Assembly: GCA_963809385.1 (NCBI GenBank)
Contig: CAWEJL010000017.1
Coordinates: 62,001 to 126,000 of the forward strand
Length of the DNA stretch: 64,000 nt
Reading direction: 5' to 3'
Source: JAKAIY01 sp963809385
GTDB taxonomy: Bacteria > Chloroflexota > Ktedonobacteria > Ktedonobacterales > JADMIN01
A program made the position numbers and the translations under genes. This document shows, one piece after another, positions 27,632 through 36,120 of this stretch (position 1 is its first letter; the number at the start of each line of letters is the position of its first letter). The notes below the pieces were generated by a model. It was given only the letters and a program-made list of their open reading frames with translations, had not been told where the DNA came from and did not search any database.

Positions 27632-27785
27632 GACCTTCGGGGCAGGGTGTAATTCCCGACCGGCGGTATGGCGCGCAACGCGCCGAGCCCGCGAGCGTCC
27701 AACGCCACCTCTCAGTACGCGGCGAACGGCGCAGATTCCGGTGAGATGCCGGAGCCGACGGTAACAGTCCGGATGGGAGAAGGTC
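27632..27785 (+). promoter_or_regulatory. FMN riboswitch (RFN element)
   Basis: All conserved blocks are present in order: CCTTCGGGGCAGGGTG, AATTCCCGACCGGCGGT, AGCCCGCGAGCG, GATTCCGGTGAGATGCCGGA, GCCGACGGTAACAGTCCGGA and ATGGGAGAAGG. One variable arm in the middle is rather long and GC-rich. It should bind FMN and shut down the genes that follow when riboflavin is plentiful. Confidence 0.96.
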
Positions 27786-27861
27786 GAAGCGCTTCACATA
27801 CGCGCGTGCCTCTGGGAGGCTGCGCGCCATGTCTGCGCGTCGTTATCTTCGCCTTGCGTGT

Positions 27862-27892
27862 CCGCCCCAGGTCGGCGCCTGGACTGGGGCGG
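27862..27892 (+). terminator. Riboswitch expression-platform terminator
   Basis: An 8-bp GC-only stem (27862-27869 with 27885-27892), extended by inner pairing, ends in TTTCCCCT. It lies between the FMN aptamer and the ribX start, where a regulated terminator is expected. Confidence 0.6.
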
Positions 27893-27952
27893 TTTCCCCT
27901 CAATGCACGCGGGACACCACCTCAGCCACAGTCTCCGAGAGAGGTGGTTCGT

Positions 27953-28853
27953 ATGGCCATTCGCATCGCGTCCTAGATCCCGTTCAGGGAAGGTCGCGAA
28001 CAGCGCCGCGCGCGATCCCGCCGTGGCGCTGGCTCGTCGAGTATTCCGGCCGCGCATCAGTACACGCGCGCCGGTCCGGCGCGGTGGCGTTGTGCGCGGC
28101 GCGCGTCCGCGCTCGCGCCCGTCATCGCCGGTATGGCGATGTTGCTGTTCTGGCAACTCAGCGTCCAGTTGAGCGGTGTCTCCACATATCTCGTTCCGGA
28201 GCCCGCCGCCGTACTCCAATCGTTCCTCACGTCAGTTGGAGACGGCATGATCCCCCGCTATGCCGCGACGACGCTGAGTCGAGAGCCTCACAGGCTTCGC
28301 TATCGGGGCGCTGATCGCGCTTCCCACTGGCTACGCCATCGCGCGCAACCACGCCCTGGCCGCCATGCTGGAGCCGTATCTCGCCGCCAGCCAGGCTGTG
28401 CCAGCCGTCGCGCTGGCGCCCTTGCTGGTGTTGCTGCTAGGTTATGGGCTTCTCCCCGTCGCGGCGCTCTGCGCGCTGATCGTCTTCTTTCCCGCCGCCG
28501 TCAATACCACACTCGGCTTCCGCACGATCGACCGTGACGTGCTTGACGCCGCACGTATTGACGGCGCTGGACGCTGGGCGCTGCTGCGCCACATCGAGGC
28601 GCCGCTGGCGATACCGAGCATCCTTGCCGGGCTGCGCGCCAGCCTCACCCTCGCGGTGACTGGCGCGGTCGTTGGCGAGTTCGTGCTGGGCGATCAGGGT
28701 CTCGGCGGCTTGCTCACCATCGCTCGCGGCAACTTCGACGCCCCCCTCGTCTTCGCAACGCTGATCGCTCTCGCGCTGATGGCCATCACGTTGTACGGCC
28801 TCGCGCGCCTGATCGAGCGGCTCATCATATCGCATGAATCACTGGAGGCTTGA
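27953..28853 (+). CDS. ribX: ABC transporter permease, RibX-type riboflavin uptake, frameshifted
   Basis: A membrane-spanning permease in the family that moves thiamine precursors, riboflavin or taurine. The intact stretch from 28365 shows YLAASQAVPAVALAPLLVLL, the EAA-loop region DAARIDGAGRWALLRHIEAP, and RASLTLAVTGAVVGEF. Upstream, a one-base skip near 28290 joins it to GMAMLLFWQLSVQLSG and YLVPEPAAVLQSFL. The start region is disturbed: ATG 27953 has AGAGGTGG upstream, but an in-frame TAG follows after seven codons. FMN-riboswitch control and the ribY partner support riboflavin as substrate, as reported for RibXY in Chloroflexi. No ATPase gene is adjacent. Confidence 0.8.
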
Positions 28854-29899
28854 AACGCGCATGCGTCACCTATACACATCCCACCGTGCGAGCGACCCGG
28901 CGGCGCTCGCGCTGCTCAGCGTGTCTGCTCGTCGCGCTCACCACCCTGGCTGGGTGCGGCTCCACGAGCGCTACGCCCGGTAACTCCGGCTCCCTCACCC
29001 CGCTCACCGTTGGCCTGACTTACGTTCCCAATATCCAGTTCGCGCCGTTCTACGTGGCTGAGGCGCTCGGCTACTACAAAGCCGCTGGCCTTGACGTCAC
29101 CCTGCGCCATCACAACTTCGGCGAAGACGAATTCGCCGCCATCGCCGCTGGACGGGAGAATGTTATCTTCGCGGGTGGTGACGAGACACTCCAGGCGCGC
29201 ACCAAGGGACTACCACTGGTCTATGTCGCGAATATCTTCACGCAGTATCCCGTCACGCTGATCGTGCCTGCTGGCTCCTCGATTCAGTCGCTCGCCGACC
29301 TGCGTGGGCATACCATCGGCGTGCCCGGCCAGTATGGCGCCACCTATATCGGCCTCCTGGCGCTGCTGAAAAGCGCTGGACTGACCACCTCGGATGTCAC
29401 GATCCAAAGCATTGGCTACACGCAAGTACCCGCGCTCGTTGGCCACAAAGTGGATGCCGTCATGGGCTACATCAACAACGAGCCTATTCAGTTCCAGAAG
29501 GCGGGCTTCGCCATCCGCACGTTCCCCGTCGCCTCCACGCAGCCGCTCGTATCGAACGGCCTGGCGGCCCAGGCGGGCGAACTGAAAGAACAGCCAGCGG
29601 CTATCAAGGCGCTGATCGCCGCGACGCTGAAAGGCGTGGACTACACTATCGCCCACCCACAGCAGGCGGTAACGCTCAGCAAGCAGTTTGTACCGGGCCT
29701 CAGCGATCCCGCAACCGCCGCAAACGCGCTCGCGGTGCTCCAGGCCACCCTGCCCGCCATCGCGCCGAATAGCGCTCATCCTGGCTACAATGACCCCACC
29801 GCGTGGCAATCCATGGCCACGTTCCTCCAAGCCAGCGGCCAGCTAAGCGGCTCAACGGATGTAACACAGGCCTACAGTAACGCCTATCTCCCATCCTGA
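28850..29899 (+). CDS. ribY: ABC transporter substrate-binding lipoprotein, RibY-type (NMT1/THI5-like)
   Basis: A periplasmic or surface-anchored binding protein with the NMT1/THI5 fold. The signal peptide ends in a lipobox (LTTLAGC). The mature part shows GLTYVPNIQFAPFYVAEALG, GYYKAAGLDVTLRHH, the conserved ADLRGHTIGVPGQYG, and VDAVMGYINNEP. The TTG start overlaps the ribX stop by four bases; GTG 28886 is an alternative. 349 residues. Family members bind pyrimidine or flavin-like ligands. The FMN riboswitch upstream argues for riboflavin. A strong hairpin follows at 29908. Confidence 0.87.
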   Translation: MKRACVTYTHPTVRATRRRSRCSACLLVALTTLAGCGSTSATPGNSGSLTPLTVGLTYVPNIQFAPFYVAEALGYYKAAGLDVTLRHHNFGEDEFAAIAAGRENVIFAGGDETLQARTKGLPLVYVANIFTQYPVTLIVPAGSSIQSLADLRGHTIGVPGQYGATYIGLLALLKSAGLTTSDVTIQSIGYTQVPALVGHKVDAVMGYINNEPIQFQKAGFAIRTFPVASTQPLVSNGLAAQAGELKEQPAAIKALIAATLKGVDYTIAHPQQAVTLSKQFVPGLSDPATAANALAVLQATLPAIAPNSAHPGYNDPTAWQSMATFLQASGQLSGSTDVTQAYSNAYLPS

Positions 29900-29907
29900 C
29901 CTAAGCG

Positions 29908-29949
29908 CCAGCGCGCGCCACCCATGCGTAGATGGGTGGCGCGCGCTGG
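29908..29949. terminator. Perfect 18-bp hairpin between convergent genes
   Basis: Arms 29908-29925 and 29932-29949 are exact inverted copies with a 6-base loop. It is placed 9 bases after the ribY stop and before the end of the minus-strand membrane gene, and probably ends both transcripts. Confidence 0.75.
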
Positions 29950-29980
29950 TCTACCTCGCGCGTAGTCAGATAACCGGTTA

Positions 29981-30424
29981 CTACCGCGCTCCTGTCTCCT
30001 GGCCAGATCCCCGCTTGCCAAGGAATCCGTGGCGGTCAGGCCCATCCACCGCGTCTACCACCGCATCCGCCATATTCAGGCCCTCGTTCGCCACCGCGCC
30101 GATCGCGTCATCCACATGTTCCGCCGCGTAGACCAGCCCGTGAATCGTTTGCGTAACGGCCACAGTAAACCCGCTCAGGTAGCCCACCGTGAGCCCGAAC
30201 ACGATAGCCGTGATATGGACAAACGCCGTGTTCGGCGCGAAGCTAATGAAAGGTGGCCAGCCTAACACCAGACCCGCCGGGCTTCCTGTCGTGAGATGTA
30301 GGATGGTGGCTAACCCCTCAACGAGCACGAACCCTATGAGCAGACCAAGCAAGGTCGCGCGCAACACACGCCCGATCGTCTTCCGGAACGCTTCCCATAT
30401 TCTCACTACCAACGACGCGCTCAT
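29981..30424 (-). CDS. Hypothetical membrane protein
   Basis: 147 residues with three hydrophobic segments: ATLLGLLIGFVLVEGLATIL, the FISFAPNTAFVHITAIVFGL stretch, and LTVGYLSGFTVAV. An acidic amphipathic tail follows (AEHVDDAIGAVANEG, ADAVVDAVDG). An RBS-like GAGGAGA lies just upstream of the ATG on the minus strand. I do not recognise the family. It stands alone between the ribXY terminator and a divergent aldolase gene. Confidence 0.6.
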   Translation of the reverse strand: MSASLVVRIWEAFRKTIGRVLRATLLGLLIGFVLVEGLATILHLTTGSPAGLVLGWPPFISFAPNTAFVHITAIVFGLTVGYLSGFTVAVTQTIHGLVYAAEHVDDAIGAVANEGLNMADAVVDAVDGPDRHGFLGKRGSGQETGAR

Positions 30425-30680
30425 CTCTCTTCTCCTCTATCGAGGCGTCGCCCCTATGCAAGTCCTGGATAATCTGTGATAGCGAGCGCCTCCTATAGAG
30501 GATACGTGGCGACCTGCGCGCATGTTGTCTCCGCGAAACGACGAACGATACGTATTCCGGGCGAATATTGTTGGCGTGAGCGAATTGTGACGCCCGCCTG
30601 GCGAGCGCGTCCAGGTGTGACACAATACAGGCGCTGGAGCAAACGTACAGGCTGGAAGATACTCACAACGGAGGCGCGAC

Positions 30681-31836
30681 ATGGAGAAACGTTCGGCGTC
30701 AAACGACTTGCGCGAGGCCGTGCCCGCATCCGCAGTGACCCAGCGCGTGGCGGAGCGCAAGGCCGCATTCCTTCAATGCGAGCGTTTCCTCAACGGTCAT
30801 CCCCCGCGCCCTCTACATGATGAGATGGCTGACCTCGCCGCGACGGTTGGCCCAGATGAGGAGGGAGATCGCTATGGCGAGGGGACGCTGCTGAGCGACT
30901 TCGAGGCCGAGATTGCGCGCCTGCTCGGCAAAGAAGCCGCCGTCTTTATGCCGAGCGGCACGATGGCCCAGCAGATTGCGCTGCGCATCTGGGCTGAGCG
31001 TTCCGGGCGTCGAGCCGTAGGCTTCCATCCCACCTGCCACCTGGAACTCCACGAGCGTAAAGGCTACGAACTGCTGCATGGCCTCTCAGGCCGACTGATC
31101 GGTGACGCCAACCGCCTCATCACAATCGAAGATCTGCGCGCCGCGCCTGAGCCACTCGCCGCTTTGCTGCTCGAACTGCCCCAACGCGAGATCGGAGGCC
31201 TGCTTCCCTCCTGGGATGAACTGGTCGAGCAGACCACATGGGCGCGCTCACGTGGAGCCGCCGCTCACATGGACGGCGCCCGCCTCTGGGAAGCAGCCCC
31301 CGCCTACGGACGCGACTACGCCGAAGTCGCGGCGCTCTTCGATAGCGTCTACGTCTCGTTCTACAAAGGCGTCGGCGCCATCGCTGGCGCGGCGCTCGCG
31401 GGCGACGCGGAGTTCATCGCTCAGGCGCGTATCTGGCAGCGGCGGCACGGCGGCAATCTCGTCCACCTCTACCCCTACGTCCTCTCCGCCCGCGCCAATC
31501 TGCGCGAGCGACTGGCGCGGTTCCCCAGCTATCACGAGCGGGCGCTGGCGATCGCCACCGCGCTGCGCCAGGTAGATGGCGTCGCGCTCAAGCCCGATCC
31601 ACCACACGCCCACATGGCCCACATCTACCTGCGCGGCGAGCCAGACGCGCTCCTCGACGCCAGCGCAGAGCTAGCCCGAGAACAGCGCGTGGCGCTCTTC
31701 TCATGGCTGCGCCCCAGCGAAGTTCCAGGCTACGCCATGTTCGAGATGACCATCGGTGATGGCGCGTCGGCGTTTCACCCCTGACGAAATCGCCGGCTAC
31801 TTCACCCGCGTAATCGAGCGCGCGAGCGAGAAGTAG
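30681..31836 (+). CDS. Threonine aldolase-type (beta-eliminating lyase) PLP enzyme, one frameshift near the end
   Basis: A fold-type I PLP enzyme of the low-specificity threonine aldolase group, cleaving beta-hydroxy amino acids to glycine and an aldehyde. Visible landmarks are YGEGTLLSDFEAEIARLLGK, AVFMPSGTMAQQIALRIWAE with the cofactor-phosphate region, AAHMDGARLWEAAPAYG with the PLP-binding Asp, and VYVSFYKGVGAIAGAALAGD with the Schiff-base Lys. The frame closes at 31784. A one-base skip just before gives RFTPDEIAGYFTRVIERASEK to the stop at 31836. GGAGG six bases upstream supports the ATG. It stands alone. Confidence 0.87.
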
Positions 31837-31841
31837 CCGGC
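31792..31841. terminator. Inverted repeat at the end of the aldolase gene
   Basis: Twelve-base exact arms (31792-31803 and 31830-31841) enclose a 26-base loop that covers the last codons of the aldolase. It lies between convergent genes and may act as a two-way terminator; the large loop makes this uncertain. Confidence 0.4.
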
Positions 31842-31872
31842 AAGAGGTGAAGTGAAAACCGCTATGCCCCGT

Positions 31873-32925
31873 TTATGCGGGTTGCGCCACCATCAAACTC
31901 GTGAAAACGATATCGCTGGTAACATCGTTGTCATCGTTTGCCAGACCGACGCCACCTGAGGTGAAGGTCGAATCATCCGCGACGCCTACCTGCTGGCCAT
32001 TGACATAGAACACGAAATGCGAGCCGACTGCTAGCACGCGCATCTCATTCGTCACCCCAGAGCCAGTCTGAATCGCTGCGTCGGATTGGTAGTCGGAGAG
32101 CGCCGTCGCTTTCCCATTGACGAACTTGTAGAGGCCCCACTGGCCATCAGGCGTAACCTCGAACGAGTAAAAGTTTCCCGACGACTCATGGCGGAAGATA
32201 ATAGCGTACGCGGTATTCGCGCTTGTTTTCACACCCTTTGCCGTCACCGTGACATCCACATTGGGCGCTGAAGCGGAATCAGGAGCGCTACACACATAGC
32301 CGCCTGTGATGTGATAGCCATCGGCCTTGGCTGCGCAATGACTATCGTTCGCCCAGCCTGAAGGCGAATCAGTCAACGAATCCTGGTATATCACTGTCTC
32401 GTTGACGGTCGGCGTCACATCCTGCGCAATCGCCGTCTCGGTCGCCGAGAGAACCGTAGTGATGCTCGACGCCGCGCCAAGCAGGCCGTTCGCGCTTGCG
32501 TACAACCCCACACCACACGCGACAATACACAGCAGCACAATGCCACCAATAATCCCGGCGATGAGCGGAGCACGGCTACGGCGTGGCTGCTGCGGCTGCT
32601 GCGGGTATGCGCCAGGATAACCACCTCCCGGCGGCGGCCCACCATATCCCATCGCCTGCGACGGGTATCCGGGCTGGCCATACCCTCCCATTCCCTGAGA
32701 CGGCGCTCCCGGCTGGCCATACCCTCCCATTCCCTGAGACGGCGCTCCCGGCTGGCCATACCCTGGCTGCGGATACTGCGGCTGGCCATACCCTGGCTGC
32801 GGATATTGTGGCTGACCGTATCCTGGCTGGGGCTGCTGCGGCTGACCGTATCCTGGCTGGGGAGCCCCTTGTTGCGGGTATTCAGGTTGATCAGGATTGG
32901 TGGGTGTGTTCGGGTCGTAAGGCAC
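31873..32925 (-). CDS. Gly/Pro/Tyr/Gln-repeat membrane protein with C-terminal beta-sandwich-like domain
   Basis: The cytoplasmic N-terminal third is low complexity, built of PQPGYGQPQ and SQGMGGYGQPGAP repeats. Basic residues and one membrane helix follow (APLIAGIIGGIVLLCIVACG). The extracellular C-terminal part (about residues 175-350) has VIYQDSLTDSPSGWANDSHC, YAIIFRHESSGNFYSFEVTP, WGLYKFVNGKATAL and HFVFYVNGQQVGVADDS. This resembles a concanavalin/LamG-like sandwich. The domain order occurs in Chloroflexota surface proteins. Binding partner unknown. No clear operon partner. Confidence 0.72.
   Translation of the reverse strand: MPYDPNTPTNPDQPEYPQQGAPQPGYGQPQQPQPGYGQPQYPQPGYGQPQYPQPGYGQPGAPSQGMGGYGQPGAPSQGMGGYGQPGYPSQAMGYGGPPPGGGYPGAYPQQPQQPRRSRAPLIAGIIGGIVLLCIVACGVGLYASANGLLGAASSITTVLSATETAIAQDVTPTVNETVIYQDSLTDSPSGWANDSHCAAKADGYHITGGYVCSAPDSASAPNVDVTVTAKGVKTSANTAYAIIFRHESSGNFYSFEVTPDGQWGLYKFVNGKATALSDYQSDAAIQTGSGVTNEMRVLAVGSHFVFYVNGQQVGVADDSTFTSGGVGLANDDNDVTSDIVFTSLMVAQPA
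32674..32871. repeat. In-frame tandem repeats (39 and 30 bases) within the Gly/Pro/Tyr protein gene
   Basis: Two identical 39-base units (32674-32712, 32713-32751) are followed by 30-base units at 32752, 32782 and 32812 and a partial one at 32842. All begin with CTGGCCATACCCT or CTGACCGTATCCT. Unit length is a multiple of three, so copy number can change without breaking the frame. Confidence 0.9.
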
Positions 32926-33259
32926 TTGAACCTCCTATAAGACCAGAGTCATGGCCATGTCACCTCGTGCATGGATGGCGAGCGCCGGTTGGCCCCCACA
33001 GTGTACAGGAGGCAGGCGTGCGACCGCTAGGCATTTGTGCCGGACACCGCACTCCAGCGTCCACACCCACCCCCGTCATATGGGGCTAAAGGTCCCCGTC
33101 CCTAGACATCTACGGACGCACCGAGTACGATATGGAACAAATGTTTCAAACAAAACGTCGCATTTCATCACCGCCAATCACAGGCGGTAGGCGCGCCTAC
33201 GACCACCGTCCCAGTCATTCGTTCAACCCTGGTTACACGAGATGCGGAGGGCCTTTTCA
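32926..33259. other. Divergent intergenic region
   Basis: A stretch of 334 bases between the divergent genes at 32925 and 33260. It is somewhat less GC-rich around 33110-33180. I see no gene, riboswitch or clear promoter pair in it. GGAGG near 33246 is the ribosome site of the following gene. Confidence 0.5.
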
Positions 33260-33790
33260 ATGACCTGGTTTGCTCCTGTTCTTGTCGCCTTCGAAGACCG
33301 GTTCGGCAGCGTCGCGCCAGACATCTGGGCCTCCTGGCCAGCCGCTGGCGGCCTGGGATCAGCCGTCGCTGGCCCCTGGTCCTGGGATAACGCCCCAGCC
33401 AACACGGTCGACTCTGTCCCACCCGCGCCGCGCCAGCCAGCGGGTGTGCGCCTGACCGCCCCCGCTGGGACCCTGCGCCGCATGGCGGACGCCGCCCACG
33501 CGCTGGGTCGCTCCGAGAGCGACGTCTGGGTGGAGGCGGCCCGTGAATGGCTCCAACGCCACGAGCCAGAGGATCCTGACGGGGGCCATGCGCTCTACGG
33601 CTCGCACGCGCCAATCGCCCCGTCAATCGCCCCGTCAATCGCACGCCGCGCACGTGTATGGCGCGCGATTGACGATGTCCTCGACACGTTGCGAGATGAC
33701 CAACAGATTAGCTCAGATCGAGTCGATTCCCGCCTGAGCGCTATTCACGCACATCACGGCCACGAAACACCAGATACGCTGAGACGATGA
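33260..33790 (+). CDS. Hypothetical protein with ribbon-helix-helix-like segment
   Basis: 176 residues beginning MTWFAPVLVAFEDRFG, with GGAGG upstream. The middle stretch GTLRRMADAAHALGRSESDV and the following VEAAREWLQRHE resemble a CopG/ribbon-helix-helix module, but the strand before it is not clear. A short in-frame repeat (APSI twice) and an acidic helical C-terminus follow. The last 50 bases overlap the 3' end of the opposite-strand ABC permease. DNA binding is only a suggestion. Confidence 0.5.
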   Translation: MTWFAPVLVAFEDRFGSVAPDIWASWPAAGGLGSAVAGPWSWDNAPANTVDSVPPAPRQPAGVRLTAPAGTLRRMADAAHALGRSESDVWVEAAREWLQRHEPEDPDGGHALYGSHAPIAPSIAPSIARRARVWRAIDDVLDTLRDDQQISSDRVDSRLSAIHAHHGHETPDTLRR

Positions 33791-34697
33791 ACAGCGCGCA
33801 ATAGACACCCACCACGATCAGCGCGTGCGCCCAGCCAAGCTGACCTGTATGAGGCAGCAATACATACGGAGTCTGCCCGCTGAGCTGGATTATCTCGCTC
33901 GTGTTACTGCCGAGCAGGTAATCTGGGATCGTGGTGAGGAATCGCGTCATCGCGTCAGGATTTGGCGTGTACCGGAAGATGCTCAGAAACTCCGTAGCGA
34001 CCAGCTCAATGAAGATATAGACCAGAGGCCCCGCGATCGCCGCCGCGACCGAACGGCCAAGTGTGCCAATCCACACCGCGATCAGCGCATATGCGAAGGT
34101 GTTGAGCGCGATCGCCAGCCAGAAACCGAGCAACTCACCAGCGCCCGCGACACTGAGCCCCGAGGAGCCACCGAGCGCCAGACCACCAAACGCGCCAGCG
34201 ATAGTACCCAGCAGAAGCGTCACGCCACTAGCGATAAGCGCGAGAATCGCCACGGCTATCACCTGCGCCGCGATGAGCTGGCCCCGCCCCACACCACGCG
34301 CGAGTGAGAGGCGGTGGGTGCCGTAGCTGTACTCGGAGCCGACGAGCGCGCCCGCCAGCACGATCAAGAGCAGGGCGCCAACCTCGTTGAAATATTGCCC
34401 CGACATGGAAATGGAGGTGGGAAACACGAGAAATTTGGCGACTTGGCTCTGCGGCTCATTATACTGATTGAGACTTGCCCAAGACAGCCATATGAAAACC
34501 TCAACCAGCGCGTAGCCAGCGAGGAGCAGCGCGCTCAGCGTGATGATCATGCCACGGCGACGCCAGGCCAGGTACAGCTCCCAACGAACGAGCCGCGCCA
34601 ACTGCTTTGCCCAGCTACCGACCGCTCGTGGCGCGGGCGCTGGGGCGCTGACGGGGACGGCGCTCAGGGGCGCAGCGGGTGGGACCGGTAGAGTCAT
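33741..34697 (-). CDS. ABC-2 type transporter permease
   Basis: The membrane half of an ABC exporter. 318 residues with a Pro/Ala-rich cytoplasmic N-terminus, then about six helices. Typical elements are WELYLAWRRRGMIITLSALL, GSEYSYGTHRLSLARGVGRG (the coupling region of this family) and the closing helix with FRGRDVRE. The ATG overlaps the stop of the ATPase gene by four bases (ATGA), so ATPase and permease are made together. Substrate unknown; related systems export antibiotics or lipids. Confidence 0.87.
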   Translation of the reverse strand: MTLPVPPAAPLSAVPVSAPAPAPRAVGSWAKQLARLVRWELYLAWRRRGMIITLSALLLAGYALVEVFIWLSWASLNQYNEPQSQVAKFLVFPTSISMSGQYFNEVGALLLIVLAGALVGSEYSYGTHRLSLARGVGRGQLIAAQVIAVAILALIASGVTLLLGTIAGAFGGLALGGSSGLSVAGAGELLGFWLAIALNTFAYALIAVWIGTLGRSVAAAIAGPLVYIFIELVATEFLSIFRYTPNPDAMTRFLTTIPDYLLGSNTSEIIQLSGQTPYVLLPHTGQLGWAHALIVVGVYCALFIVSAYLVFRGRDVRE

Positions 34698-35787
34698 GCC
34701 TGGCCTCCTTGCGCGGCGGGCGCGCTCTCAATCTGGTACGCGGGCGCGCCTGCGGCGCCTTCCGCGCCAAACGCCCCAGTCAGTGTCAGGAAATACTGCT
34801 CTAGGCTGACCTCATAGTGGCGAACCTCCGCTGGTGGCAAGTCAGCGCGGGTGAGGAACGCGTTCAGCTCCGCGCGCGCGCTCATGAGGCGCGCGCACGA
34901 GCAGGAACCAGCCGCCAGGTGGCGACCACGTCCCCGGCTCCGGGCGAATATACGAGCCACTTGGAGCCCAAGGCAGGCTCGCCTCACGCAACGCTTGCGC
35001 CGCCCGGTGCGCCCCATCTTCGCTTTCGAAGCCCAGCAACACACCACGCCCCGCGCTGAGCAGATCACTGACGGCGCCCTGCGCTACCAAACGACCAGAC
35101 TGGAGGACCGCGACGCGGGTGCAGACTTGCTGGGCCTCGTGCAACAGATGGCTGGAGAGCATGACCGTGATGCCACGACTATGCAGGGCGCCAATCAAAC
35201 CGCGCATCTCCGTGATGCCTGCCGGGATCCAGGCCATTCGTTGGCTCATCGAGAATCACAAGCTCGGGATCAGTCAACAACGCCGCCGCGACACCGAGCC
35301 GCTGTTTCATGCCCAGCGAGTACTTGCGGTAGGCGTCGCCCGCGCGTGGCAGCAGCCCCACCGTCTCCAGCGTCCACCGAATGCGCGCGCGGGTCGCAGC
35401 GTCCTGGCGCAGTCCTGCGTACAGCGCGACGCCACTCAGGTTTTCGGTGGCGTTAAGATAGGGGTAGAACGTGGGCTGCTCCACGACCGAGCCGATGCGG
35501 CGCAGCGCCGCCTGGCGAGACGCGTCATCCGCCATATCCGCGCCGAACATTTGGAAATTGCCAGCGCTTGGCCAGTTGAGGCCAAGCAGCATGCGCAGCG
35601 TCGTCGTCTTGCCGGACCCATTGGGGCCTAGCAGCGCGAATACATCACCTCGCCGTACTTCCAGATTGAGGCCATCTACGGCGACCCGCGCGCCGAAGCG
35701 CTTGGTCAATCCCTCCGTCCGCACGATTACATCGCTCTCCGCCGGCGCCGCCGACGCTGGCGCGTCGTGCGCCACCACGCTAGCCAT
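34694..35787 (-). CDS. ABC transporter ATP-binding protein, two frameshifts
   Basis: The ATPase partner of the following permease. The Walker A motif is LLGPNGSGKTTTLRMLLGL. The signature YSLGMKQRLGVAAALL and Walker B LVILDEPTNGLDP are intact. A one-base skip at 35222 continues into AGITEMRGLIGALHSRG and the switch His in LSSHLLHEAQQV. The C-terminal domain of about 110 residues crosses a second skip in a GC run near 34875 and ends ELNAFLTRADLPP, EQYFLTLTGAFGAEG. Such C-terminal parts are usual in bacitracin/drug-type ATPases. The start is the ATG at 35787. Confidence 0.88.
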
Positions 35788-36120
35788 CGTGTCCTCACTC
35801 CCCAATGTCTGGTTATGCCCACCACCTTTGGCGCCCCTGCGCCTAGCGAGCTTCACCCGCCCAGTATAGATGGCCTAGGCCACTCCGGTCAACGCACTGC
35901 CGGACGGCGTTTGACGCCGCCTGTGGGCTATGCTAAGGTACCCCTGAATGTGCGCTCCCTCCGGCGGCCATCCCCATCCTTCTCTATCCTCAACGCCCGC
36001 CGCCTGGAGATCGCCGCTGTCTCGCACGGTGGCGCGTCAGGGAGCGCGGAATAGTAACGCTGTTCTCATCGTTTATCGTAAGGTGGCGGCGCTGGCTGTC
36101 ACGTCGGAGGGAACATCACG

